Assembly: GCA_964019055.1 (NCBI GenBank)
Contig: OZ025218.1
Span: 5,151,259-5,215,258, forward strand
Source: Anthopleura xanthogrammica
Lineage: Eukaryota > Cnidaria > Anthozoa > Actiniaria > Actiniidae
Direction of reading: 5' to 3'
DNA length: 64,000 nt
Below, piece after piece: positions 23,201 through 35,758 of this stretch. Each line of letters starts with the position of its first letter. Positions within the stretch are counted from its first letter, which is position 1. The notes below the pieces were generated by a model. The model did not search any database, had not been told where the DNA came from, and saw only the letters and a program-made list of their open reading frames with translations. The translations under genes and the position numbers were made by a program.

Positions 23201-26200
23201 TTGTGTGAAAGACTTGGTTGGATTGAATAGCAAGCATAATCCAGTAACTGTTGATTACCTGATATTTGGCGGTAAGAACTGTTTTGTCTTTTACACTGGT
23301 AGAAATATTGCGTCTGAAGGTAAAGACATAATCATTTGACAAGTGGCTGAGTAAAAAACATGATATGCATTCTTGCTCAAAGACCCAGTGTCCAAGGTAG
23401 CTCCTACTAATATTCCTCCAGCTTTGGTGTAATATTTCCATTGAGTACGTTTATTAAAAAAAAAAACTTATATTTTGAGAGGAAGAAGCAAAGACGAATA
23501 AAATGGCCCTATAATGGGACTAAAAAAATAATAAATTGCTGTTGTTGTTGTTTTCATGCAAAATACATTCGTTTTTTTCAAATAAGACTATTCCAGTCAT
23601 ATTAACCATATCATATTTTTTCAGACCTTGATCCATGCATCAACAAAACATGTGACTACTTTGCAAAGTGTCAAGCAGTATCACCAAGTGTTGCCCAGTG
23701 TGTGTGTATTTCTGAATGTCCAACATATCAAGATCTTGTTTGTGCAACCAATGGACAAACATTTGACAACATGTGCATCATGAAGAGAGAGATATGTAGA
23801 ACAAGCGGAAACTTTACCTATTATCACCCTGGAGGTTGCCAAGGTAACGTTGACGTCATTTCGTGTTCTCATGATAACATTAACTTTTTCCAAAAGACAT
23901 TTTTTTGATATATATATATATTTTTTTTTTCAAAGGATTTCCATTGGACAAAGGTAGACACTTTCTTCGTCAGCAGGACTATCCATGGTCAGATACTCAT
24001 TGTGAGGTCGTGTCGCTCAAGCCCTACACGCTCTATCCTGACAAACCCTTGCATATCCAACTGACAATGAACTACATCAACGCTTTACAGACGGCCAAGG
24101 TACACGAAGCTACAGTCACGTGGACAGAGAACGTGAATACGAACAATTTTACCGCATGTATTACCAGGACAGGTAGGAATGACAATCCTTCCAGTGACAT
24201 GGAATCAGTTGATTGGATAGCCTATCAAGGAGCACCGAACGGTGGAGTTACTGGAAGGGAACGGTTCACAAGATGGTGGACTGGTACGACATGTAGGACG
24301 GTTTCATTTCCACGGGTACGTATCGTAATTTGACATTGAATGAATATCAGTGGAACAATTCAAAATATCTATGATCTTTTTAACTAGAGAGAACGATTGA
24401 GAGCCAATAAATAAATAATATAAATGGCGTCTGTGCAATGGAGGTTACGCATTTCATTTTCAGAGAAAGATGCTCAGCTTCTTGCTCAAGCTGATTCAAT
24501 CCGAAAAAAGACCACATTCCAACGTTGCCAAATCATATAGAGTAAATCAGATATGCTTAATACTTATCTCAGGGCAAGTTCTCCAGCTCTCCCACAGTGT
24601 TAGCCACCATGCAACATCAACGAAGAAGCCTGAAGCACGATGCTGCAAGTGTTTGGGTAGAGGATGTTGGTTCTTCATCGTTCAAAGTTTGTTTAAGAGA
24701 ACTGCAGAACTTTGACGGTGTACATGAAGACATTGATGTGGTAAGTCAACTAGATGTGTGAAGAAGCATTTTGGTTCGTTTGGGTAAATGGATATCAGGA
24801 AATAAATAAAGGTTTACAAGGGGAGTTGTAAGGTGGACACTTAATAGCCCATGGCTAAGAAACTTTTTTTTCGGGATCAAATTGGAATGTGGAAAATATT
24901 TACATGGAGCAAGGGAATAAGAGGACAGCTATAGCGATGATAGGCAGGGCATTAGTAGCATACACTATTCTTTCTTTCCAAAAGAGGCTACTTAACACAT
25001 CTTTAATTGAAGTGCACTTAATACTTTTGTCAAAAAATATTTTCAATCATTTATATTTACACAGAACTGGATGGCATTTGAGATCCTACACCGTCCATTG
25101 TTCTCTGAACACGGTAGTGTTAACTTCCCTAATGACTACACTCCTCGGCAATCTGACAATTACGCATTTTGCAAGGTACAGTATTTTTGGAAGCAACTTA
25201 TATTATTGACACACTTGCTTTACGAAATTTAAATATTGACTTCTATCGAATTCGTACCTTATTGTCTGCCTTAATCATGAAGTGTATTTACATGATTTTT
25301 CTTAGATTGTTGAAATGGCGCGCAACTACACCAAGCAACCTTTAATCATGGTAACACCAACCCACCGTACAGGTGCTGGAAGGACGAACCCACAATGTAA
25401 TGGAATCTCTGCCTGGATAGAGGTAAATTGTATATTGTAACAGAAAGTTCGAGGGTTTGACAGTCAATAAAGATCAGGACTTTGAAATAAGGCAACTATG
25501 TCAACCATACTTGATAATAACACAACTTTTTTTCTCTCGAACAGAGCATCACGTCTCGAAACTTCCGTGTTTGTATGAAGGAGCTGTACGCTAATCAGTA
25601 CGATCCGGTGACGATGCAGTATGCCGTGGTATCAGGTATTTCACTCCTTAGCTCTAAATAGAAATCGTACATTATTAGATTAATTGTGAATATGGATACA
25701 CCGTACTTTACAAAATACACCATAAAAAGGGTATATAGCAAAGAAAGGAAGCTGGGAATTGGCCATGCTTTATGTATTTATTGATTTGAGTGAATCTCTT
25801 TATTTTACTATAGATACCTGTGGTGAAGGATGGACGTACTTTAATGGTTTCTGCTATTTGACCAACTCGTCTTGTACCACATGGCAGGCAGCACAGTCTA
25901 GCTGTCTTAATCATAGCGCGAGCCTAACAAGCATCACAAGCCAGGAAGAAAACATTTACGTCCAACACAGACACGGTGGAGATACTGGATGGATTGGACT
26001 AAAGGATCTTCGGAACAATGGAAACTTTACCTGGATTGATGGAAACGAAGTGAATTTTACTTACTGGGCACAAAACCGGCCAAACAGGTTTCGTAGGGAC
26101 CAAAACTGTGTCCACACTCTAGGGCCCAGACGTGGATACAAATGGAATGATGTCACATGTTCTTCCTGTCACGCTTATACCTGTGAACGAGGTTTGTACT

Positions 26201-27591
26201 TTATTTCACTATGAAAATATTTTATGCGAAAAGAGTAATGGAAAATTCAGGGCCTCAAACCAAGTATCAAATTTTTGAACCCTGAACTAAATTCAGGACT
26301 AGATTGGCTTTTGCGGAATTATGGAGGAAAGCCGAAAAAACCAGGGGAATCCCTTGAGAGAACCCTTGAAACAAGCGAAACTCATTAATTATGTTTCTTG
26401 CTCAGAGATAAGCTTGACATGTAAAGTACGTTGTTTTCCTTTCATCAGATTTGGACGAGTGTTCTACCGGTACCCATACCTGTGATGCTAATGCTCACTG
26501 TACAAATACCATTGGTTCGTTTACTTGTCAGTGTAAACCTAGTTACTATGGAAACGGACAAAGATGTGGTACGTTCTGGACAGTAATTATCGCATGATCA
26601 TGATATCATGGCGACAGCAAAACGTCGTTCATTCTTGTGTCGTTACACCTCATTGTATAATTTATTTTTCTTTCATAATTATTTAATTTTCTCTTTATTA
26701 TTATTCGAATTTTTTCTCACCACAGATTTGGGCGATTTAAAATTTCCTAGAAAATCCACAGCTGATTACGTCATCATCAAAGGAATTCCCGCCATGACAG
26801 CTGTGACGTTCTGCTTCTGGATGAAGACCGCTGACACAAGTAACTCAGGAGCGGTGGCTAGTTATGCAGCCAATGGAGTGGACAATCAGATTCTACTGAT
26901 TGATTACAGAAATTTAGATCTTTATATAAATAAAAAAGATACAGGGTAAATTTAGTTTCATAAGTGGATCAATAACCAAGTAGTTATGACCGCAAACTTT
27001 CTAGCATGTTACTTTGTTTTACGATATTCACATGATAACTGTAAGCTGTTCTCTTAAAGGCTTCCACTTTGGTTTGATTATCCCTGAGAGAATAAGTCAT
27101 TTGATATATTACTTCTTGTCATGTATATAGACTGAAAAACCTTACTTCCCAAGTCGATTCTTATAAGATTCAGTGAATGTTGTTTGTTCTCGTTTCTCAT
27201 TAGTGCAACAGGTGTTTCAGTGAATGATGGTCGGTGGCATCACATCTGTGCAACGTGGGGTAACACTGCTGGATTATGGGTCATCTACAAAGATGGAACA
27301 TCAGCTGCCCGAGGTTCAGGTCTTAGTACTGGTCACGTGATACCTGGTGGAGGTACACTAATACTAGGACAGGACCAAGATGTTGAAGGTGGGGGTTTTC
27401 AACTCATTGATTCATTCATCGGTGAGTTAACCGGGCTGAACATATGGAACAGAGTACTGGGACCGAGTGAGATCTCTCAGATGTCACGTGTTTGTCGCTC
27501 TGGAGAAGGAAATGTACTTCGTTGGAGAGACGTCATGGCAGGTAGTTTCCAGGGTCAAGTACAGACCATTCGACACTCTTCCTGTAGATAA
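17225..27591 (+). CDS. Gene D: secreted multi-lectin protein (H-lectin x3, Kazal, CTLD, EGF, pentraxin)
   Basis: Thirteen exons join in phase to 898 residues: 17225-17279, 20915-21267, 23175-23271, 23625-23843, 23936-24315, 24573-24740, 25065-25175, 25306-25422, 25545-25635, 25814-26191, 26449-26568, 26726-26945 and 27204-27591. Exon 1 is a signal peptide (MARIAAIVLFVLAAGAVNG). Exons 2-3, 5-6 and 7-9 each form an H-type lectin module (VNWVAYQ, VDWIAYQ, AWIE, each ending in an FRxCxK/FKVCLRE strand). Exon 4 is a Kazal/follistatin-like Cys module, exon 10 a C-type lectin domain (WIGL, WNDVTCS; QNRPN where EPN or QPD would sit), exon 11 a calcium-binding EGF module (DLDECS), and exons 12-13 a pentraxin domain (HHICATW, GQDQD). 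It probably binds glycans outside the cell, in innate recognition or matrix assembly; that role is inference. Confidence 0.85.
17737..17933. mobile_element. MITE-like element, ~23-bp TIRs
   Basis: TAGTATAAATACAAAGGTGA at the left and its near-perfect inverse at the right flank a 195-bp non-coding element in intron 1 of gene D. Confidence 0.7.
18158..19377 (-). mobile_element. LINE reverse-transcriptase fragment
   Basis: The minus-strand frame reads from about 19377: FSNYRPITNLTFLSKVLERI, LLDLSAAFDTIDHDIL, GVAQGSVLGPLLF, YADDSQLY, then the thumb region. This is the RT domain of a CR1/Jockey-type non-LTR element. It is truncated upstream by an unrelated insertion. It lies in intron 1 of gene D, opposite to the gene. 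Confidence 0.85.
19378..20200. other. Insert splitting the LINE; nothing coding recognised
   Basis: About 0.8 kb of unrelated DNA separates the LINE's RT from its upstream part. No terminal repeats or recognisable domain were found. Confidence 0.45.
20202..20680 (-). mobile_element. LINE fragment, endonuclease-RT linker
   Basis: The minus frame 20202-20609 reads HAPWYTAELRDLKREKRRWE and YRSSGLEVHRQIYHEQCRKY, the basic linker typical between endonuclease and RT in such LINEs. It is collinear with 18158-19377, so the two are one interrupted insertion. Confidence 0.7.
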
Positions 27592-29241
27592 ACAGAACGG
27601 TTCAAGATAATCCCATGTATTTTAAACTATAACAATCAGTTAATATCAATGGGTTTCTGCCAGACTTTTCCTTGTCACAAGCTATTTATAAACTCTCACT
27701 GGATCAACTGGGTACGCGGGCAGCTATGAATCATAATAATGGACAAAAAATTAAAGTACTACGCTACAGATGTTTATTGTTCATTTTTTAAGGGTTTTTC
27801 ATGTTGTTTTTTAAATATTTATATGAGCTTTAATGAGGTTTTAGTAGTACACAAAAGTGTCGTGTTACTGAAGTCTAAAAGCACAATTCTTACACTTCTC
27901 CAACTTTCATACATTATGTCAGGTTGTAGTTTACAGTACAGACACACTAACTGGGACCACTTCACGATGTTTCATTCCCACTGTTGTTGATAACATCTAC
28001 GTTGTTTGTCAGTTATATTATCAGATCTTTCATACATTATGTCAGGTTGTAGTTTACAGTACAGACACACTAACTGGGACCACTGCGTTCACCACTAACC
28101 ACCACCACTAACATCTACGTTCTTTGTCAGTTATTTTATCAGATCTCGTGACTTCCTTGCTTGATCCTGATTGGCTTAAGTCATAGATTGTTTTGTTTTG
28201 ACTCTGCATCGTGATTGGAGAACACTGATCCCAGTGAGTGTGTCCATACTGTAAAACTTGATAAAATATCATCAACAAAAAAGCGTTAAACTACAGTTTT
28301 GCAATTTTAAATCTATCTGCTTGTGAATATCGTGTCTCCCCCCTTCAGCTAACCTATACTAGCATGTTCGTTTACATTCTGTCTGGTCCCAGTTAAGTCC
28401 TTGTCAGGGATCTCTCATTCTTCTTTGATTATTGGTTGTGAATAAGAAGACGAGGACCGCGAAGCACCCTATACTAAAAGACAATAAAAAGTGTGTGTTG
28501 GGGGGGGGGGGGGGGGAGGGGGGAGGACGTGCGTTTAGGGGGAAGCTAAAATTCCAAAATTCTATAGAGACAAATATGGAAAAGGATAAAAGATATTACG
28601 AAAATGTGGGGAAGGGGGACTATAGCCTTCTGAATATGGATATTACAAGCAAAGAAGCTTAATCTCAAGAGAATGACAAGTAATATGAAATGGAAAAACA
28701 TTATGCTCAAAGTAAAGAAGTAAACTTGATGGATGGCATCCGTAAACGTTCCGTGTCTAGAGAATATTTTAAGTAATATATATAAAGTACACACGTAAGG
28801 TTCTCAAGTTTTGAATTCTGTGTTGCTCAGGATTACTCTTGATTTTCTTTGAAATTATTTTGAATATTCATGCATTCCAGTGAAGGTCCGTGGAACTTCA
28901 AAGCCGGTGTTAACGTTGGTATAGTTGAAGGTGTGCATTCCTTACTTTTAAGACCATTAGTATTTGTGAATATTTAGACTCTGAATTGAGGCTAACTCTG
29001 AGTAAATGAGTCTGTATATCAAGGAACATCGATTGATGACATCCATCGAACCTGTCACAGTGGGCAAGGTCACTGCATATCCGACTAGAATCTTTAAACA
29101 GTCTGTACGTGACACTGTCAATGTCACGGCACGGTATGTCCATTACGGATAATTATACATGTGTGGTCACGTGATGTACATTCATACTTGTCTCATCATC
29201 ACTTACTTGTTTAATCTTCTCTCATCTGAACTTCTTCAGTC
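27592..29241. repeat. Intergenic segment duplicated at 35759-37377
   Basis: Blocks running from just after the D stop to the B start are repeated in order between the B stop and the C start. They include an internal duplication of about 120 bp (27905-28026, 28030-28145; ACTAACTGGGACCAC). No gene was seen. A poly-G tract lies at 28500-28516. Confidence 0.8.
29165..29180 (+). promoter_or_regulatory. Conserved E-box upstream of copy B
   Basis: GGTCACGTGATGTACA, 77 bp before the ATG, identical in position in copy C. Confidence 0.4.
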
Positions 29242-32200
29242 ATGTCTGACAAAACAAGCTGCTCATCCCGGACAAATAGAGTGTCTGTGGTCTTGTGGTC
29301 TTGTGGTTTGTAGTTGGTGTGTTGTGTTTGGGTGAGTTTTTACGTGTTGAGTTGATTGTAAGTGAACACAGGACAAGACTAGACAAGATAGAAGAGAAGA
29401 CAGATGGCAAAGATGTAGAACCGTGTGATGTGAAAACCAAGCAAATCAAAGGTGAGCAGTGAACAGAGTAGAGATATCCGTAAAGACCAGTTCACTGAGA
29501 TTTTGAAGATTTGAATCACGAATTAGAATGTAAATTTGGCGTACATAATATGTCCATCTTTCTGAGAATTTAAAAAGGGAACAGGAAGAATTGCACTCTG
29601 GAAATTCATAAACAATAATATATTGAAGTTTGAAGGATTGAATTTCCGGAATTTAAAAGACCTTTGAACTATATATACGTGGGATGGTTATCTAAAAACC
29701 CAGTTAACTACAATCGATTTCGTTACAGCAAGTCGTTCCATAGACTCACCAAAGATCATCCATGATTCAAGACATAGAGCACGTCGTCTCACCGTGTCTT
29801 CACCTTCAAACAACACCAATTTCCAATCTGTTCGTAAAGAGCTTTTACAAACAATAGGAATAGAGTTGAATAAAGCCTTTACTAAAGTGTGTTTAGCAAA
29901 GAAGAATAGATGTCTACCAGGACCTCCCGGTCCACCTGGACGACCAGGACGCAAAGGATGGACCGGAAGACGAGGACAACCAGGAAGAAGAGGCAAACGA
30001 GGAACCCAAGGACCCATGGGAGTACCAGGTAGAAGCGGCAAGCAAGGCATGATGGGACCTGCTGGGTTGAAGGGAGAGAAGGGAGAGAGAGGTGATCGTG
30101 GACCACCTGGTGTTGCTGGACGGGATGGTAGACCTGGTCAATCGATATCTGCACCAGAGGTTCAAGTATCCCCTCCCTTGCTATTTGTTAATGAAAGCGA
30201 GACGGCCGTGTTGCATTGTGGGTGGAATGGTAATCCAGCACCTGTGATTGGCTGGAGGAGAGTTGGTGGTTTACTAGACAAGATAAGAAGTGTGTTGGAT
30301 GCAGGTGTTGATTGGAGTCATAATCTGGAGATAAGGAATGTTAGTAGTAATGATTCAGGAGTGTATGAGTGTAAAGGCAGTAATATACTTGGACAAGCAA
30401 ACCAGACAGCTACACTTGTTGTCAACTGTAAGTCAAGAACCCTTCTGTTTCATTTAGTAATTCTGGTTATTTAATTAAAAGTATTGTTCTGTTGGTAAAA
30501 TCACTTCATTTCTTTCAGATCTTCCTCGTATTTCGCTATCCTTTGGACCTATTTATACAGAAGAAGGAAGCAATGTAACCTTGCCAAAGTGTCACGTGAC
30601 TGGACATCCCACACCAATGATCACATGGGTAAAAGTCCTTGACATGTTGCCTGCTAGTCGTACAGTCATAAATGGGAGCCGCTTGACTTTATACTCTGTG
30701 GAAAAGCGGGACACAGGGATATATGTTTGCAAAGCTTCTAATTTTCTTGGATTATCTATTGGGAAAACGCAACTCATTGTTGTGCGTTTGCCCAAGTTCA
30801 CCACCACCCCTCCCCCCTCAGTTGTGATGTCAGTTGGTGATAGTCTGAGACTGGACTGTCAAGCCACAGCAGATCCTCCTGTTAGGATTTCTTGGAGTAA
30901 AGACAACCAACAATTGTCATCTGATGATAGAACACGGGTCCATGTGAATGGAAGTCTGACCATAACAAGATTGAAGACAGCTGACTCTGGGAATTACGTC
31001 TGTCAAGCTGTCAGTGCTGGGGTCTTCACTGCAAGAACATATACCAAAGTTAAAGTGCTTTTTATAGGCGGTAATTACTTTGTTAATGTGTGTTTTGACT
31101 TTACAGTGTGACTACTATAACCGGGGCCAATTAGACAGCGAGACTAGTGACTGAACCCGAGAACCAATCCAAAAGTAGAATGAAAACAAAACATTCAAAC
31201 TTTGGCTAGGCGAGCTAACCAGAAACCTGGACAGCAATTTTGTTACGTCAGATGGACTCAGTGTTGAAATGCTATGGTTTTTTGATGGTCTCTGATTGGC
31301 TCGACTACCCAAAGTGCTTTTTGTTTTCATTCTACATTTTGATTGGTTCTCGCTGTGCAAGTGGCCTCGGTTATAGTAGTCGCACTGTAAAATATGAATT
31401 AATATTTAACTGTATGATTAGTACATTATTGCTCACCCAGGTTACCAGACGGAAAATACAATGGAATTGTACAAAGTATAATCTAAAAAATTACGATTCT
31501 CCTGATAGATAACGAACATTCATCTCTTATTTACTATTTATACGAAAAAACAAATTTCATGCCCAAAAAATTCCCTGTCGACAGCGAGACATTTGCTCTG
31601 ATCCTCTTCTATTAAGCGAATTTGTATATCGTTACCATTTGAAACAAATTTCACCACTCATGCTAGACAATCGTTTCTCGCATGTAGTGTTTGCCCGCGG
31701 GAACATCGAAGGATAGATATGTAAATGGATAAGACAAGGGTGTCTACTGATATCTAAAATCAAATATAGGATTACGAAGATTTAAATAGCTTCAAAAAAC
31801 TTTCAATTAAATTTTAATTTAACTGAAAGTTGTTTTGCTTTATCTGTCCTATAAACGGAGACCAGATTGAAAAAATTTAATAAATGAGTGGAATTTTTTT
31901 AAACAGATATTCAGTACATTTCGAGAGAGCATGCACAATAACCAAATAATTAAACCTTCTTCTACAGCATCCTTTGATCTCAAGTTCCCCAGAAGGTCTA
32001 CCGCTGATTACGTTATAGTCAAAGGAATTTCCACCATGACAGCTGTGACGTTCTGCTTCTGGATGAAGACCGCTGACACAGGGAACAGAGGAGCTGTTGT
32101 TAGTTATGCAGCCAATGGAGTGGACAATCAGATTCTACTTTATGATTACAGAAATTTAGATCTTTGGATCGATGGCACAGCTACAGGCTAAATTTAGTTT

Positions 32201-32510
32201 CCCAAGCAGAAAAAAACAATTAGTTATAACTACAAAATTTCTAATAATTTGGTATTTGCTAAGAAGGCTGAATAGAGCTTTTAAGTTGTGAAGTATTTCC
32301 GGGTCCAACTGCTCAAAAATACCGCTAAAATAAAGCAAAAAACGTACTCAAGGATTTAACCTCCACCTTCAACAATTAGAACTTTGGACAACAATTTCTG
32401 TAATGAAGAAAAGTAAGAAAAATCTTTATAAAACTGCTTTTCGTTTTGGACCCGGAAGTCGTTTTTCCACACGATTGACGTCACACTTAAAAGCTATATA
32501 GAGGCTTTGC

Positions 32511-32650
32511 ACCATCACGTGATGGCAGCCATGACAGGAGGCAGGAACAATTGAATCTGGTCTAATCTGATTGACATAAGAAAGAATTCAATTTCCCAGG
32601 GGGAGAAGACTCTACTGTTGTGCCTCCTGTCATGGCTGCCATCAAGTGAT
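32511..32650. mobile_element. MITE-like element, ~32-bp TIRs
   Basis: CATCACGTGATGGCAGCCAT followed by GACAGGAGGCA is mirrored at 32618-32650. A diverged relative lies at 16500-16690. It sits in intron 4 of copy B. Confidence 0.7.
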
Positions 32651-32720
32651 GGACCACGTTACCTTGAATACAGTGAATGAAGAACCACTCTGTGGAAATG
32701 CCAGGGCTAAATCCTAATCC

Positions 32721-32842
32721 TATTCATTCATTCATTCATTCATTCCTTCCTTCCTTCCTTCCTTCCTTCCTTCCTTCCTTCCTTCCTTCCTTCCTTCCTT
32801 CCTTCCTTCCTTCCTTCCTTCCTTCCTTCCTTCATTCATTCA
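32721..32842. repeat. (TTCC)n microsatellite with ATTC edges
   Basis: About 90 bp of pure TTCC flanked by CATT units. The PSFLPSF open frame is a repeat translation. Confidence 0.95.
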
Positions 32843-33210
32843 TATTTGTTCAAAAAATTTGTTTGTTTATTTAACTTTTGAAAATTTTATTTTATGGTCA
32901 TAACGTTTACCCATATGTATACCATGCCTAATATAGGATCGCGCGTCCTAAAAAAAACGCTTAGTACAGCGTAACAACGTACGAATTGAGTTTTGAAATT
33001 TCCGATTCTCGTAAATACAAAGCCTAAAAAATGCCCAACTAACACAAAATTTCAAGATAAAATATGCCAATATTATCAATACAGAAGTTGATTGATATTG
33101 GACGCAGTAATATAACTATATACTACAGCGAGCTGTGTATTCCGACCATCAGTATCAGTATCAGTTTTATTCCACTATAAAACGATTAGTTAATCAGTGG
33201 GGACATATTA

Positions 33211-34962
33211 CTACAGAGAAACAAAATTCTGTTGTAGTAGTCCATTGAAGGCTTTTCTGTCTTGTGTAGATCTTTTAGCTTGTTCTTTATCAACATTTAA
33301 AAGTTTCTCAATCTTGATCCAAGGATCTCTTACAAATTTGGCTGATGGATTTATGAATAGTAGTTGTTTCGTCAAGTGTGAGTTCGCTCTTCTGCACATG
33401 TGTGCGATATACTTCAAATATCTTATGTATATGAAATCTCGTATTGATGAGGTTCCAACAATTCTCTCCAGATCCGTATTTCTGTATTTAAGTGCATAAG
33501 TTTCTTCTCCTTCGCTGTTCATTTTCCTTTCCCATCCTTTCCTTACCATTCTTCTCAGGAAACCGTACCAGCACGATTCTAACTTTTTCATTTCATTTTC
33601 TTTGGGTAGCTGAGCCTCTGTACAGTAAGTAAGTCGTGATCTAATACAGGATTCAAGCAATTTTCTACGGGTTTTCATTGACACTTTGTGGTCCGTCAAT
33701 ACGTTCTTTAGCTCATGAAATTTCCCACTTGCACTAAGCATTCTATTATCAACAAACGATTCCTTCATGTCACTATAAAACATATGACCGAGGTACTTAA
33801 ATTCTTTCACATTTACAATTTCGTTCCCAGCAATTTTCAGAATACTCCTTTCATTCATAAGTTCTGTATCGTTAAATACTTGTGTCTTTGTTTTCTTAAA
33901 ACTTATTTCCAGACCATACCTTAAACATGTCTTGTGAATGATTTCTAGGATTTCCTGTAGTTCAGTGAGATCTTTAGATAGAACTACAGCATCATCAGCA
34001 TATAGAAGCCATTTAATTATTTCAGTTCCATTCAAACGTCCGGTGCTTCGTTGATGACATGCGTTTGCACTTGTATATTTACATGATATTCCCCAACCAT
34101 CTGGAAAACGTTGATCAATTTCACGAGCAGCTATCTTTAGTACCCAATCAAAGAACCAATTGAACACGGGAGGACTTTCCACACCACCTTGTCTAGTTCC
34201 TGCTTCAATGGGAAAGTCAGTTTTGTCTCCACATATTTTACCACGTGTTCCATCGTACAGTAACCACAGAATATCAATTAACTTCTTACAACCAGTTCTA
34301 GCTACCAGGACTTCATACAAAATGTGTCTAGGAACTTTATGAAATGCAGCTGTTAGATCAATGTATAGTGCGACTATACGACCATGTGTATTTTTCAATA
34401 CCTGACTAAGCATAAATACTCCGTCAGTTGTAGATCTGTCACTTCTGAAACCAAACTGCGCTTTTGAAATATTTTTCTCGTAACTTTCCTTCAGTCGTGT
34501 GACAACTATCTTTGACAGAATTTTAGAGATATTAGAACCAACTGACAGTGCACGGTAGTTTTCAGCTTGTTGTTTGTTTCCTTTCTTGTGCAGACAGGAG
34601 ATCGACAGTTTCAACCAATCAGCTGGAATCTTCATTGAAAACCAGATGCTTTGAAGTAGAAGCCAGATGGCAGTGATTAGATGTTGAGAGAAAGCTCCAT
34701 ACTTCAATGCTTCAGTTGGTACTCTGTCAGTGCCATAACTTTTGCCGTTGTTAAAACTCTTAAGTGCAGATTGAATTTCCTCTTTGCCAGGTGGATCTGA
34801 GTTAATCACAAGTTTGTGATCATCAAACAATTCAGGATAACGTTCAGGATGTACAAGCTCTTCAGGCATTTCGATGTCATCTCTCTTCTTAAAATGTCTT
34901 TCAAAGTGACTTGTCAGAGTGGAAGGTTTTATTTCCAGACCTTTGCGTGAATTTGATATCAT
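33211..34962 (-). mobile_element. Non-LTR retrotransposon ORF2 fragment (RT)
   Basis: A 583-codon frame encodes a reverse transcriptase. It shows GTDRVPTEALKYG, LSISCLHKKGNKQQAENYRA, QFGFRSDRSTTDGVF, ALYIDLTAAFHKVPR, GTRQGGVESPPVFNWF and LLYADDAVVLS, followed by a long C-terminal extension (ESCWYGFLRRMVRKGW). No endonuclease domain is present upstream, so the copy is 5'-truncated, as usual for LINEs. The frame itself is uninterrupted, which suggests recent insertion. It lies in intron 4 of copy B, antisense to the gene. Confidence 0.9.
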
Positions 34963-35758
34963 GCATACTATATACTAGAGTGAGCTATGTATGCCGTACG
35001 TACGAACGTACTAATGTACTGATTCAAACAACAACTTTAGGTACGGCTAGTACGCGTACTAAGAACAAAACGCGTAACAGACGGGCCTATAACGCGCACC
35101 ATATGCCCATATGGTTTAATGTTTAACGGTTGCGCATGAGAAAAAACATGAATATTGATACGACTAAAACAAAGAATCTAATTCTAAAGAGAATGTCTGA
35201 AATACAACAACATTTAGCCCAAAGTAAAGAGATCTATTGAACAGTTTAGTTGATGATCCAAGCCAGAATAAATCATTTGATCTCTTACTTCTTGTCATGT
35301 ATAGACTTACTTCCCAAGTCAGTTCTTAAAAGTTTCAGTGATTGTGTCTGTTTTCGTTTCTCATTAGCGAAACCGGTGTTTCAGCGAATGATGGTCGGTG
35401 GCATCACATCTGCGTAACGTGGGGTAACACCGCTGGATCATGGGTCATCTACAAAGATGGAACTACAGCTGCACGAGGTTCAGGTCTTAGTACTGGTCAC
35501 GTGATACCTGGAGGAGGTACACTAATACTAGGACAGGACCAAGATGTTGAAGGTGGGAGTTTTGAACGTATTCAGTCATTCAATGGTGAGTTAACCGGGC
35601 TGCACATATGGAACAGAGTACTGGGACCGAGTGAGATCTCTCAGATGTCACGTGCTTGTCGCTCTGAAAAAGGAAATGTACTACGTTGGAGTGACGTCAT
35701 GTCGTCAGGTAGTTTCCAGGGTCAAGTACAGATCATTCGACCCTCTTCCTGTAAATAA

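Larger units (their letters stand above)
29242..35758 (+). pseudogene. Copy B: TM-collagen-Ig gene with a D-type pentraxin end, damaged
   Basis: Exons are 29242-29451, 29729-30427, 30519-31070, 31968-about 32190 and 35368-35758. The domains match copies A and C: signal-anchor, RARR furin-type site, Gly-X-Y region, three Ig domains. The pentraxin exons resemble gene D (KTADTGNRGAVVSYAANGVD), not A or C. Two lesions are visible. Exon 1 has an 8-bp duplication (TCTTGTGG) that shifts the frame inside the membrane helix and meets TAG. The donor after exon 4, GG|GTAAAT in gene D, is GG|CTAAAT here. A GC donor one base earlier would throw exon 5 out of frame. A LINE fragment of about 1.75 kb lies in intron 4. 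An alternative downstream start cannot be excluded. Confidence 0.75.
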
